Origin: an uncultured Acidobacteriota bacterium
Lineage (GTDB): Bacteria > Acidobacteriota > Blastocatellia > Pyrinomonadales > Pyrinomonadaceae
Length of the DNA: 40,834 nucleotides
Direction of reading: 5' to 3'
Assembly (NCBI GenBank): GCA_902826795.1
Contig: CADEGD010000038.1
Location: 1 to 40,834 of the forward strand
Below the pieces are notes generated by a model, which had not been told where the DNA came from, made no database searches, and worked only from the letters and a program-made list of their open reading frames with translations. The first letter of the stretch is position 1. Each line of letters opens with the position of its first letter. This document shows positions 8,204 to 15,964 of the stretch, one piece after another. Both the position numbers and the translations under genes were made by a program.

Positions 8204-8743
8204 ATGCGAAAGTATCTACTTTTATTTATCGTTGTGCAGACATTAAGTCTCTTTGTGTCAGCACAGCAAGCATCTTTACAAAGTCCGCATCCTTGCACTA
8301 AAGAGAATCTGGACCCGTCTCAGCCTTGGGTTGAGAAATTCAAGATCCTTGACTCCTACGCCAAGGACGACCCGCTGCCTAGCTTTATCGGTACTTTTCG
8401 AGATAAGAATCAGAAGTACATGCTTGACCTTTATCAAGACGCGACAGGCATCTTTGGCGAACTTTCAAGTCCGGTGCTTGACGCCGACTCTCCGACGTCT
8501 CGACTATATGAAGTCTCTTTTGATCCTAGTACAATGGACTTACAGTTCAGTGCTAGATTCTGGGACGGACACTTACTATTTAGCGGAAGATTGAGCGGGC
8601 GTGTGATCAAAGCAACTATTACACGCAATAATCGGACAGAAAAGGTTACGTTGCGAAGAACACAAGATACTGACAGCGACGAATTTTTCTTCACGAGCCG
8701 AGCACAATTTGAATGTGCGATGACACTTTGGAATAGGTTTTGA
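8204..8743 (+). CDS. Secreted hypothetical protein
   Basis: The ATG at 8204 is preceded by a GAGG-type ribosome-binding site (TTTGAGGTTTGCGGAG) and gives about 179 residues. The N-terminus MRKYLLLFIVVQTLSLFVSAQQ is a standard Sec signal peptide with cleavage after SAQ or SA. The mature protein is rich in beta-strand patterns (YMLDLYQDATGIFGEL, LYEVSFDPSTMDLQFSARFW, HLLFSGRLSGRVIKATI), as in a small lipocalin-like or barrel fold, and has two Cys, one near each end. The family was not recognised. Codon use is visibly more A/T-rich than in the neighbours glnA and pyrF, a weak hint of a different origin. Its stop overlaps the longest possible pyrF frame by 4 nt. Confidence 0.68.
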   Translation: MRKYLLLFIVVQTLSLFVSAQQASLQSPHPCTKENLDPSQPWVEKFKILDSYAKDDPLPSFIGTFRDKNQKYMLDLYQDATGIFGELSSPVLDADSPTSRLYEVSFDPSTMDLQFSARFWDGHLLFSGRLSGRVIKATITRNNRTEKVTLRRTQDTDSDEFFFTSRAQFECAMTLWNRF

Positions 8744-8766
8744 TAAGACATCACGCGCAGCCTCGA

Positions 8767-9519
8767 GTGAACACCACCGCCGCCGCAACGTCAACTAAAG
8801 ACAAGATCATCGTAGCCCTCGATGTGCCGACGGCCGCCGACGCGCTTTCGATCGTCGATGAACTTAACGGTTCGGTTGGAGCGTTCAAAGTCGGCCTCCA
8901 ACTCTTCACGTCCACCGGACCCGACTTCGTTAGAAAACTTGTCGAAACTGGCGCACGCGTTTTCTTGGACCTCAAATTCCACGATATCCCGAACACCGTC
9001 GCAAAGGCCTCCGTCGAAGCGGCGAGGCTTGGAGTTTGGATGTTCAACGTTCATGCGTCCGGCGGCGGCGAGATGCTGCGGCAAGCATCGCAGGAAGTTA
9101 GCGAGGTCTGCGAAAGGGAAGGGCTCGAACGGCCGCTGATCATCGCTGTCACCGTCCTTACCAGTTCTAACAACGACACTCTCAACGAGATCGGCGTTCA
9201 GGCAGAAGCGCAGCCGCAAGTTTTGAGATTGGCGGAACTTACGGCAAAATGTGGACTTGACGGCGTGGTCGCGTCGCCGCTTGAGATCGAACCGATCCGT
9301 GCTCAAATAGCACCAAAAGAATTCGTGATCGTAACGCCGGGGATCCGTCCGGCGTCTGCAACTAAAGACGATCAAAAGCGTGTAATGACACCAGCGGAAG
9401 CTGTACGTGCCGGAGCCGACCATCTGGTTATCGGAAGGCCGATAACTGCGGCACCCGACAGGCTTAAGGCCGTCGAACAGATCGTCGAAGAAATGAAAGC
9501 AGGCGGCGACCCATCTTAA
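8767..9519 (+). CDS. pyrF: Orotidine 5'-phosphate decarboxylase
   Basis: The product is a single TIM-barrel OMP decarboxylase (about 250 residues), catalysing the last step of UMP synthesis in the cytoplasm. It has IIVALDVPT at the first strand, VGAFKVGLQLFTSTGP, the catalytic FLDLKFHDIPNT (Asp-x-Lys-x-x-Asp), VVASPLEIEPIR, VTPGIRP and a final GADHLVIGRPIT phosphate-binding loop. The start is uncertain. GTG at 8767 (VNTTAAATSTKDKIIVALD) is chosen because the family begins close to the first strand; TTG at 8740 would add nine residues and overlap the preceding stop. Neither has a clear ribosome-binding site. The DUF3108-like gene begins 2 nt after the stop, so the two are probably co-transcribed. 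Confidence 0.95.
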   Translation: MNTTAAATSTKDKIIVALDVPTAADALSIVDELNGSVGAFKVGLQLFTSTGPDFVRKLVETGARVFLDLKFHDIPNTVAKASVEAARLGVWMFNVHASGGGEMLRQASQEVSEVCEREGLERPLIIAVTVLTSSNNDTLNEIGVQAEAQPQVLRLAELTAKCGLDGVVASPLEIEPIRAQIAPKEFVIVTPGIRPASATKDDQKRVMTPAEAVRAGADHLVIGRPITAAPDRLKAVEQIVEEMKAGGDPS

Positions 9520-9521
9520 AC

Positions 9522-11003
9522 GTGGCGAAATTCTCGATCCTCAGACCCTCACTCCACCTTGTACTTTTGCTAGCCGCACTTTCGACGGCGGCGTTTGCGC
9601 AGGGCCAGTTTCGCATAGGCGAACGCATCACCTATACCGTATCGCTGGATAAATTTAAGGAAGCCGCTTACGCCGAGATCTACTGTGTTTCAAGCGGAGC
9701 TTTGACCGGCAAGGCGGCGATCGAGCTGCGGTCGAAAGTAAAGACGCTCAACATCGTCAGTGCCGCAGTGGCGCAGATCGATGAAAGCCGAACGGTCTTC
9801 GTAGATCCAGAATCTGGCTCGCCGATCTACATTTCGCGAGTTGACAACACAGACGGGCTTCCTAAAGAGTCGATCAGCGATTTTCGCCAGGCGAGCACCG
9901 CGAATCATGATCTGCTTTCGCTGGTTTACAAGATCAGGCATCTCGGCGGATCAGGCAGCGCTAATTTTCAAGAAGGCGAAAAGATATACAGCGTCACTTT
10001 CTCGCCGTCTGGTTCCGAGAAAATAAGCGTTCCGGCAGGAGAGTTGGACACGACGACCGTAACTTTGCAGAGCGAGTATTTTACCGAGCTCGGGTTCACG
10101 GATGTTAGGATAAACCTTACGTCAGACGAGGCCAAAGTTCCGGTACTTTTAAGGCTCAACAAATCAAAGAAGAGCGGTTATCGCATAGAAGCAGCGAGCA
10201 TCCAGGCCGTCGTTTCCGAGCAACCCGATGTGCGTCCAAGCCCGACGCCGACACCCGTGGTGATCGCGACTCCGCGACCGACGCCCACCCCCGAAGAGTA
10301 TGTTGCCAATCAACCTCTCGCCCCTGAACTCGCGTTTCCCCTCGGCGAGACGCTTGAATATCGTGTAACCGCCGGGGGACGAGCCGTCGGGACGTTTGTT
10401 ACCCGAGCCCGCGAACGCGTGCAGATTTCAGCCCGCGATACGCTTATCTTGAGCGCCACCGTCACGAATGCGGCTCCGGGAAATCCGGTCTTTGCGTTGA
10501 ACGATTCGATCGCCGCAAACGTGGACCCCACCAGCCTTGCTCCCTATACGCTCGACATTAGGATGGCAGGCCCGCTCGCATCACTGTCGCAATCGGCAAT
10601 CTTTGACGACCGCACTGGCTCAATCAGCTTCAAAGGCGGGAACCGCGTCGACGCTCCGATCGCGACGCACAGCATTCTTTCGCTGATCTACGCAATGCGG
10701 TCTTTTAATTTAAAGCCCAGCGCCGTTCGTGACCGCCCTGTAAACGATACCCGCGTTGCCGTCTTCTGGGATGACCGTCCGTATATTTTTACGCTCCGCC
10801 CCTCGCCGGCGGCCGAGATAACCGTCAACGGAGAAAAGGGGCAGGCACAGCAGATCACTATCAACACTGGCAACTCTCAGCTCGATGCCCTGTCGCTAAA
10901 GGTGTGGCTCTCCATGGACGCCACCCGTGTTCCGCTTCGGTTCGCGGTCGGGCAGTATGAGGCCGATCTCGTCTCGGTTTCGGCCGTTCCTCCGGGCAAG
11001 TAA
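9522..11003 (+). CDS. Exported protein with two DUF3108-like domains
   Basis: The 493-residue product begins at GTG 9522 with a signal peptide (LHLVLLLAALSTAAFAQG). The mature protein is made of two similar halves. Each starts FxxGExxxYxVxxxG/K (FRIGERITYTVSL and FPLGETLEYRVTAGG), contains an SLVY/SLIY-x-R segment (HDLLSLVYKIR; HSILSLIYAMR), and ends with a VPLRF/VPVLLRL strand. This is the pattern of DUF3108, a periplasmic beta-barrel-like domain. The halves are joined by a Pro/Thr linker (PSPTPTPVVIATPRPTPTPE, about residues 240-262). Single-domain members are the rule, so the tandem form is notable. No catalytic residues are evident; lipid or carotenoid-like ligand binding would be speculation. 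It lies 2 nt after pyrF. Confidence 0.82.
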   Translation: MAKFSILRPSLHLVLLLAALSTAAFAQGQFRIGERITYTVSLDKFKEAAYAEIYCVSSGALTGKAAIELRSKVKTLNIVSAAVAQIDESRTVFVDPESGSPIYISRVDNTDGLPKESISDFRQASTANHDLLSLVYKIRHLGGSGSANFQEGEKIYSVTFSPSGSEKISVPAGELDTTTVTLQSEYFTELGFTDVRINLTSDEAKVPVLLRLNKSKKSGYRIEAASIQAVVSEQPDVRPSPTPTPVVIATPRPTPTPEEYVANQPLAPELAFPLGETLEYRVTAGGRAVGTFVTRARERVQISARDTLILSATVTNAAPGNPVFALNDSIAANVDPTSLAPYTLDIRMAGPLASLSQSAIFDDRTGSISFKGGNRVDAPIATHSILSLIYAMRSFNLKPSAVRDRPVNDTRVAVFWDDRPYIFTLRPSPAAEITVNGEKGQAQQITINTGNSQLDALSLKVWLSMDATRVPLRFAVGQYEADLVSVSAVPPGK

Positions 11004-11344
11004 CCGAAATTGGTTTGACCTATCCTCGCTATGTATGGTCGAGGCATTTCTGACTGGTCTCACAGCCGTATGCTAGGCGGTGTTTTACTGTCAATGCTCC
11101 GAGTGCTCGAAAAGTGTTCTGGCGGGGATAGGCGCGTGCGGTGTCAATAAAAAACCACTCAAAAAAGTGCTGCGCCAAACACGCTTTTGTTTGGTTTCAG
11201 ATTTTTCCGTCCGTCCAAGTTTCCTGCTCCGTCGTTTCTTCCTCCTCCTTCATCGCATGTCAAAATATTGAAACTTTAACCTTTTCGCTTCCGTCAATTG
11301 GAATTGAAATTTAATTTCAATAATATAGAAGGAGACAGGTTAAA
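11004..11344. other. Intergenic region upstream of the Feo operon
   Basis: This 341-nt gap holds a weak terminator-like hairpin (CCAAAC 11175-11180 with GTTTGG 11189-11194, then TTTCAGATTTTT). Near its right end it holds the promoter and palindrome of the next operon (11298-11326). ATTGAAACTTTAAC at 11267-11280 resembles the left half of that palindrome. A 63-codon open frame inside the gap has no ribosome-binding site and was not called. Confidence 0.5.
11298..11326 (+). promoter_or_regulatory. Feo operon promoter with palindromic operator in its spacer
   Basis: TTGGAA (11298-11303) and TAATAT (11321-11326) are 17 nt apart. The perfect inverted repeat ATTGAAAT-TTA-ATTTCAAT (11303-11321) fills the spacer exactly, so a bound protein would block RNA polymerase. 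The site ends 23 nt before the ATG of the first gene. Size and A/T-rich dyad symmetry resemble a Fur-type iron box, which fits feoAB downstream, but the sequence is not the canonical Fur consensus. The expected +1 falls within the ribosome-binding site, so the exact hexamers may be slightly different. Confidence 0.5.
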
Positions 11345-11797
11345 ATGATCAGAACCATTTCAGCTGCAGTCGCAATATTTGCAGTAATTACAGTAGCTTC
11401 CGGGCAAACCGACGCCGAAAAAGACTTGATCAAACGGACTGCGTTGAATTACGCCGAAGGCTGGTACGAAGGAAACGCCGATAAGATGGAAAGCTCTCTG
11501 AGCCCAGACCTCGCAAAGCGGATCGCCCGCTCAAACGCCCAAAATCAAACGCGTTTGGACAATATGACGGCGATGGCTCTGGTTCAGGGGACAAGATTGG
11601 GTGTTGGAAAACAGACTACGGCGTCCGAACAACAGAAGGATGTGACTATTCTTGACGTTCTCGGTGGAGCGGCCACTGTGAAATTGGAGATGCGAGATTG
11701 GGTCGACTACATGCACATAGCGAAGATCAACGGTAAATGGCTGATAGTAAATGTTTTATGGGAGATGAAGCCTCGGAAAGGGGCGAAGAGTCAATGA
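11345..11797 (+). CDS. Exported NTF2-like (lumazine-binding-type) protein
   Basis: This 150-residue protein starts after a strong GAAGGAGA site and has a signal peptide (MIRTISAAVAIFAVITVASGQT). The mature part follows the NTF2/SnoaL cone-fold pattern: an N-terminal helix ending ALNYAEGWYEGNADKMESSLSPDLAKR, then strands TILDVLGGAATVKLEMRDWVDYMHIAKINGKWLIVNVLW. The closing GKWLIVNVLW is typical of the putative lumazine-binding subgroup (Lumazine_bd_2), usually secreted in this phylum and of unknown function. Its stop overlaps the feoA start as ATGA, so it is the first gene of the ferrous-iron operon and translationally coupled to it. A role in iron handling is suggested only by this context. 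Confidence 0.82.
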   Translation: MIRTISAAVAIFAVITVASGQTDAEKDLIKRTALNYAEGWYEGNADKMESSLSPDLAKRIARSNAQNQTRLDNMTAMALVQGTRLGVGKQTTASEQQKDVTILDVLGGAATVKLEMRDWVDYMHIAKINGKWLIVNVLWEMKPRKGAKSQ

Positions 11798-12015
11798 GAT
11801 TGCCTGATATCGAGACGGGATCGAGTGCGGATGTCGTGACGGTTCACGGAAACGGTGCAGTTCCCCGACGGTTAATGGAAATGGGACTTGTCCCCGGCGT
11901 AAGGATTCGTGTCGTCAAGTCTGCTCCGTTCGGGGACCCGATCGAAATAAGGCTTCGAGGCTACAGTCTTGCCCTGAGGAAAACGGAAGCGGAGGCAGTC
12001 GAGGTGGCGGTGTAA
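11794..12015 (+). CDS. feoA: Ferrous iron transport protein A
   Basis: The ATG at 11794 overlaps the previous stop (ATGA) and gives a 73-residue protein with the complete FeoA SH3-like fold. It has MRLPDIETGSSADVVTVHG, then RRLMEMGLVPGVRIRVVKSAPFGDPIEIRLRGYSLALRKTEAEAVEV. The signature RRLxxMGLxPG and GDPIxxxLRGYxLALR are both present. FeoA is a small cytoplasmic partner of FeoB needed for Fe(II) uptake. The frame is open upstream to 11737, but no good start is needed there because coupling to the preceding gene explains initiation. feoB follows after 15 nt containing half of a stable hairpin. Confidence 0.93.
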   Translation: MRLPDIETGSSADVVTVHGNGAVPRRLMEMGLVPGVRIRVVKSAPFGDPIEIRLRGYSLALRKTEAEAVEVAV

Positions 12016-12025
12016 CTGCCTCCGC
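11989..12025 (+). promoter_or_regulatory. feoA-feoB junction hairpin
   Basis: GCGGAGGCAG (11989-11998) pairs perfectly with CTGCCTCCGC (12016-12025). The loop contains the feoA stop codon, and the 3' arm ends 5 nt before the feoB ATG where a ribosome-binding site would be expected. There is no T-run, so it is not a terminator. It probably makes feoB translation depend on ribosomes finishing feoA, or sets the A:B ratio. Confidence 0.5.
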
Positions 12026-12030
12026 TCAAT

Positions 12031-13983
12031 ATGCCCGATACGGCCCCACACATTCCTCTCATCGCGCTCGCCGGCAATCCGAACGCCGGTAAAACAACGC
12101 TTTTCAATGCCTTAACTGGCCTCAGCCAAAAGGTTGCGAATTATCCCGGCGTCACAGTCGAACGTAAGGAAGGCGGTTGGACTGTCGGCAGCCAGCGGTC
12201 AAGGCTGATCGATCTGCCAGGCCTTTACAGCCTCGACGCGACTTCGATCGACGAGCACATCGCCAGTGATGTGTTGCGCGGCGAAGTCGCGGGATCGCCA
12301 AGGCCCGACGCGGTTATCGCCGTTGTAGACGCCACGAATCTCGAGCGAAATCTCTACTTGGTTACTCAGCTTTTTGAGTACAACATTCCAGTCGTCGTCG
12401 CCCTGACGATGATCGACGTTTTTGAAAAACAACGGCATGAGATAGACATCGATAAGCTCTCCGCCTCGCTGGGCGTGCCCGTCGTAACGGTAAATGCGGC
12501 GGCAAATCGAGGACTGAGTGAGCTCTCAGACGCCGTAGCTACGGCAATTTCGTTTCAACAAATCCCCGGTCTGTCGGTCGAATCGGAAGCTGAGAATGGA
12601 CGCATCTTCGCGCGTTACAACTTCATCTCGAACGCTGTCCAGGAATCGGTCATTCACAATGACCAGGCCGCACATGGCCTATCCGAAAAGATCGATCGCG
12701 TACTTACCCATAAGTTTTTTGGACTGTTGATCTTAATCGCCATCTTGCTTCTCGTTTTTCAAACGATCTTTACTTGGGCGAGCCTGCCCATGGACCTGCT
12801 CGAACAAGGGTTCGGAGCACTCGGAGGTGCCGTAAAAACTGCGCTTCCGGAAGGAGTTTTGGCCGATCTTTTGGTAGATGGCGTGATCGCTGGCGTCGGC
12901 GGAATTTTGATCTTTCTGCCTCAAATTTTGCTGTTGTTTTTGTTTATCTCGATCCTCGAAGATACAGGTTACATGGCCCGCGCAGCGTTCCTCATGGACA
13001 AGCTCATGAGCCGCGTCGGTTTGCATGGAAAGGCATTCCTCCCACTGATGTCGAGCTTTGCCTGCGCGATCCCGGGCATTATGGCGACGCGTACCATCGA
13101 GAATCAGCGCGACCGCTTCGCCACGATCATGATCGCTCCGTTCATGAGTTGCTCAGCTCGTTTGCCAGTCTACACGCTCATGATCGCTGCGTTTTTTGCG
13201 GGTCAGACAGTCTTCGGATTTATTTCCCTAGGGGCGGTACTGATGTTGGCGATGTACGCGCTTGGCATCGTAGTAGCTCTAGTCGTCGCATTTATTCTAA
13301 AGCGAACTGTGCTCAAATCGCCGCCGCCGCCGTTTATCATGGAGCTTCCGCCATACCGCATGCCCAACATTCGAACGGTATTTCAGAATATGCTCACGCG
13401 GGCGTGGCTGTTCGTGAAACGTGCCGGAACCGTTATCTTGGCGATATCGATCATTCTCTGGGCACTAATGTATTTTCCGCAACAAGCAGGCAATAGTGAA
13501 GCGTTAACGCGTCCCGATGCGGAAAAGGCTGAAACCATGAATGTCACGGAGAGCGAGCATATTCGCAACAGCTATGCCGGCCAGCTTGGCCACGCCATCG
13601 AACCGGTAATTCAGCCGCTTGGGTTCGACTGGAAGATCGGCGTCGCTTTGATCGCAAGCTTCGCCGCGAGAGAGGTTCTAGTTTCGACGCTAAGCATTAT
13701 TTACAACGTCGGTAAGGACGAGACCGAGGAGTCACCGACGTTGATATCGGCTATACGCGAGGCTAAGAACGAACGCGGCGAACCAGTGTGGACGCCGCTA
13801 ACCGCTCTTACCCTGATGGTGTTTTTCGTACTCGCGATCCAGTGTATGTCCACCGTCGCCGTTGTCAGGCGCGAGACTAATTCTTGGGCGTGGACGCTTT
13901 TTATGGTCGGGTACATGACAGCGCTGGCTTATTTCGCGGCGTTTGTCACATACCAAGGCGGCCGACTGCTAGGATTCAGTTAG
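12031..13983 (+). CDS. feoB: Ferrous iron transporter FeoB
   Basis: This 650-residue inner-membrane protein imports Fe(II). The N-terminal G domain has G1 GNPNAGKT (15-22), the G2 region NYPGVTVERKEG, G3 DLPGLYSL and a G4-like TMID. A helical GDI-like spacer follows. The membrane domain begins about residue 230 with KFFGLLILIAILLLVFQTIFTW. It includes the Gate motifs GVGGILIFLPQILLLF, EDTGYMARAAFLMDKLMSRVGLHGKAFLPLMSSFACAIPGIMATRT and MSCSARLPVYTLMIAAFF, with the conserved Cys residues. The C-terminus ends with several helices. No clear ribosome-binding site precedes the ATG; coupling to feoA is likely. A FeoC gene is absent; a 51-residue Cys-rich protein follows instead. Confidence 0.97.
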   Translation: MPDTAPHIPLIALAGNPNAGKTTLFNALTGLSQKVANYPGVTVERKEGGWTVGSQRSRLIDLPGLYSLDATSIDEHIASDVLRGEVAGSPRPDAVIAVVDATNLERNLYLVTQLFEYNIPVVVALTMIDVFEKQRHEIDIDKLSASLGVPVVTVNAAANRGLSELSDAVATAISFQQIPGLSVESEAENGRIFARYNFISNAVQESVIHNDQAAHGLSEKIDRVLTHKFFGLLILIAILLLVFQTIFTWASLPMDLLEQGFGALGGAVKTALPEGVLADLLVDGVIAGVGGILIFLPQILLLFLFISILEDTGYMARAAFLMDKLMSRVGLHGKAFLPLMSSFACAIPGIMATRTIENQRDRFATIMIAPFMSCSARLPVYTLMIAAFFAGQTVFGFISLGAVLMLAMYALGIVVALVVAFILKRTVLKSPPPPFIMELPPYRMPNIRTVFQNMLTRAWLFVKRAGTVILAISIILWALMYFPQQAGNSEALTRPDAEKAETMNVTESEHIRNSYAGQLGHAIEPVIQPLGFDWKIGVALIASFAAREVLVSTLSIIYNVGKDETEESPTLISAIREAKNERGEPVWTPLTALTLMVFFVLAIQCMSTVAVVRRETNSWAWTLFMVGYMTALAYFAAFVTYQGGRLLGFS

Positions 13984-13987
13984 AAAG

Positions 13988-14143
13988 ATGGACGGACAGA
14001 CGATAGTTGTCGCTTTGATAGTAATTGGAGCCGCGGCCTATTCGGGATCGCTGATCTGGAAGCGTTTTCGCTCGTTTTCGAGCAAAAAGCGTTGTGCCGA
14101 AGACTGCGGCTGCTCGGGAAAATCGCGGGAACCTATGCAATAA
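13988..14143 (+). CDS. FeoB-associated Cys-rich membrane protein
   Basis: Four nt after the feoB stop, an ATG opens a 51-codon frame. One N-terminal membrane helix (MDGQTIVVALIVIGAAAYSG) is followed by a basic stretch (KRFRSFSSKKR) and a cluster of three Cys, CAEDCGC, near the C-terminus. This size and layout match the FeoB-associated Cys-rich family (Pfam FeoB_associated), often found directly behind feoB. The Cys cluster would lie in the cytoplasm and could bind Fe(II) leaving the FeoB pore or sense iron or redox state; that role is not established. It shares the operon with feoAB and is easily missed because of its size. Confidence 0.85.
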   Translation: MDGQTIVVALIVIGAAAYSGSLIWKRFRSFSSKKRCAEDCGCSGKSREPMQ

Positions 14144-14150
14144 TCCTAGC

Positions 14151-15041
14151 TTGGCTGAAACCCACAAATTTCTGACGGAAGGCGTGCGAGCGATGTTCCT
14201 ATCGACGCTCGCGTTTTCGCTTGCCAACGTACTCGTCAAACAGGTTTCGCACATTCCGGCGATGGAGGTCGTGTTCTTTCGATGCCTTTTTGCGACCGCA
14301 TTTTGTTTCATCGGCCTTTACCGGACCGGTGCCGATTGGAAGGGGTCACATAGGGGACTGTTGCTCGCCCGAGGCATATTTGGCACGACAGCACTCTATT
14401 TCTTTTTCCTGACTGTACAGAACACGCCACTCGCGTCCGCGATGACCATCCAATACCTATCCCCTATTTTTACAAGTGTTATTGCGATCGCCGTTTTGAG
14501 CGAGAAGGTCAAAGCTGTCCAGTGGCTTTTTTACGCGATGGCGTTCGCTGGCGTGCTTTTGATCCAACAATTTGACGCTCGCATTTCGCCTTTTTATCTT
14601 GCAATAGGGATTCTTTCGGCATTTTGCTCGGGCGTGGCGTATAACCTCGTTCGTCGAATGCGCGAACAAGAGCATCCGCTTACCGTCGTACTGCATTTCC
14701 AGTTGGTCGGAGCAGTTGCAGGATTCGCGAGTCTATTCTTCGCATGGAAAACTCCTGAAGGCTGGGACTGGCTTTGGCTCTTTTTGATCGGCGTTTTTTC
14801 ACAGCTAGGACAGATCTTTCTTACCAACGCCCTCCAACGCGAAAAGGCCACCGGCGTCGCCATCATCAACTACACCGGATTGGTCTACGGCATATTTTTT
14901 GGCGTATTTATTTTTGGTGAGCAGTTGTTTCCGGTTACATTGTTGGGAATGCTACTCGTAGTTGGCGGCGTATTGCTAAGCCTTTTCTTCAGTAATCGCG
15001 AGAACCGCCGCTTTGCGGAACTCGATGTAACTCAAGCCTGA
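14151..15041 (+). CDS. EamA/DMT-family permease
   Basis: The product is a ten-helix drug/metabolite transporter of about 296 residues built from two EamA repeats. The first starts GVRAMFLSTLAFSLANVLVKQ and includes VVFFRCLFATAFCFIGLY and ASAMTIQYLSPIFTSVIAIAVLSEKV. The second covers AIGILSAFCSGVAYNLVRRM through ATGVAIINYTGLVYGIFFGVFIFGEQLFPVTLLGMLLVVGGVLLS. The substrate is not predictable from sequence (amino acids, nucleosides or sugars in relatives). Start choice: TTG 14151 keeps the conserved GVRxM segment. GTG 14094 would overlap the small Feo gene, and ATG 14193, which has GGAAGG 10 nt upstream, would remove it. mogA begins 1 nt after the stop, so the genes are probably co-transcribed. 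Confidence 0.88.
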   Translation: MAETHKFLTEGVRAMFLSTLAFSLANVLVKQVSHIPAMEVVFFRCLFATAFCFIGLYRTGADWKGSHRGLLLARGIFGTTALYFFFLTVQNTPLASAMTIQYLSPIFTSVIAIAVLSEKVKAVQWLFYAMAFAGVLLIQQFDARISPFYLAIGILSAFCSGVAYNLVRRMREQEHPLTVVLHFQLVGAVAGFASLFFAWKTPEGWDWLWLFLIGVFSQLGQIFLTNALQREKATGVAIINYTGLVYGIFFGVFIFGEQLFPVTLLGMLLVVGGVLLSLFFSNRENRRFAELDVTQA

Positions 15042-15042
15042 A

Positions 15043-15531
15043 ATGTCGGATTCAGTGAAAATATCGGCGGCAATAGTAACGGCAAGCGACTCTCGCTCGT
15101 TGGACGACGATCTCTCCGGGCGTCGGTTGAAGATGCTGTTGGAATCTCACGGAGCCGAGGTCGTTTCGCACACGCTTGTCAACGATGACCTTGATTCGAT
15201 ACGCGACGAACTCCTCAAACTAACCGATAAACAAGACATAAACCTCGTCGTCACGACCGGCGGAACCGGCCTGGGCCCGCGGGACAATACGCCCGAGGCG
15301 ACATCGGCGATCATCGAACGAGAGGTGCCGGGAATCTCCGAAGCGATGCGGCGTGAAACCGCACGGCAGACACCGACGGCGATTCTTTCAAGAGGCGTCG
15401 CGGGCATCAAGTCGCAGACGCTGATCATCAACTTGCCTGGATCGCCGAAAGCCGTGGCCGAATGCTTTGCCGTCATCGCCCCGGTCCTCAACCACGCGAT
15501 CCGGATGTTGTCGGGCGACACCAAACACTGA
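15043..15531 (+). CDS. mog: Molybdopterin adenylyltransferase / MoaB-Mog family
   Basis: This 162-residue protein has the MoCF-biosynthesis (MoaB/Mog) fold. It has AAIVTASDSRSLDDDLSGRRL at the N-terminus, LVVTTGGTGLGPRDNTPEAT (the molybdopterin-binding TGGTG loop and catalytic Asp), and LIINLPGSPKAVAECF near the C-terminus. It activates molybdopterin by adenylylation before molybdenum insertion, in the cytoplasm. MogA and MoaB cannot be told apart on these motifs. No other moa/moe genes are near. It sits tightly between the EamA permease (1 nt gap) and the DUF3574 gene (1 nt gap), so the three probably form one transcript without an obvious functional link. Confidence 0.9.
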   Translation: MSDSVKISAAIVTASDSRSLDDDLSGRRLKMLLESHGAEVVSHTLVNDDLDSIRDELLKLTDKQDINLVVTTGGTGLGPRDNTPEATSAIIEREVPGISEAMRRETARQTPTAILSRGVAGIKSQTLIINLPGSPKAVAECFAVIAPVLNHAIRMLSGDTKH

Positions 15532-15532
15532 G

Positions 15533-15964
15533 ATGAAGACTTTCGTACTCACCGCATTTCTCGTCATACTCACCGGGGCTCCGCTGTCGTCGTCGGCGTC
15601 AACGGCGATCGTCCACGCCACATCGATCGACAGGTTCATCCGCACGGAGCTCTATTTCGGCAGAGCCATTCCAGACGGCGGCGGAACCGTCAGCGAAGTG
15701 GATTGGACCAAGTTCGTCGATGAGATCGTCACACCTCGCTTTCCCGACGGGCTAACCGTTCTCGACGCCGACGGACAATGGAGAGGCAAGGACGGAAAGG
15801 TCTCCCGCGAGGAGAGCAAGGTTATCGTTCTCCTCTATCGTCGAAAAGATCGAAAAAAGATGAATTCAAAGATCGAAGAGATCAGGTCCGAATACAAGAA
15901 ACGCTTTCGTCAAGAATCTGTTATGCGGATCGACATCACGAGATCGGTCAATGTGTCGTTTTGA
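15533..15964 (+). CDS. Secreted DUF3574-family protein
   Basis: From the ATG at 15533 the product is 143 residues with a signal peptide (MKTFVLTAFLVILTGAPLSSSAS). The mature part has the DUF3574 signature almost in full: RTELYFGRAIPDGG, SEVDWTKFVDEIVTPRFPDG, LTVLDADGQWRGKDGKVSREESKVIVLLY, then a helix with many Lys/Arg. Function of the family is unknown; members are small, exported, ferredoxin-like proteins of Gram-negatives. The stop codon (15962-15964) directly abuts the stop of the convergent peptidase gene, leaving no room for a dedicated terminator on either side. Confidence 0.85.
   Translation: MKTFVLTAFLVILTGAPLSSSASTAIVHATSIDRFIRTELYFGRAIPDGGGTVSEVDWTKFVDEIVTPRFPDGLTVLDADGQWRGKDGKVSREESKVIVLLYRRKDRKKMNSKIEEIRSEYKKRFRQESVMRIDITRSVNVSF

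Noticed and set aside
11080..11271. 63-codon plus-strand frame upstream of the Feo operon
   Set aside because: No ribosome-binding site, spans a terminator-like hairpin, and its composition is unlike the neighbours.
12774..13496. Plus-strand 240-codon frame inside feoB
   Set aside because: Out-of-frame reading of FeoB membrane helices.
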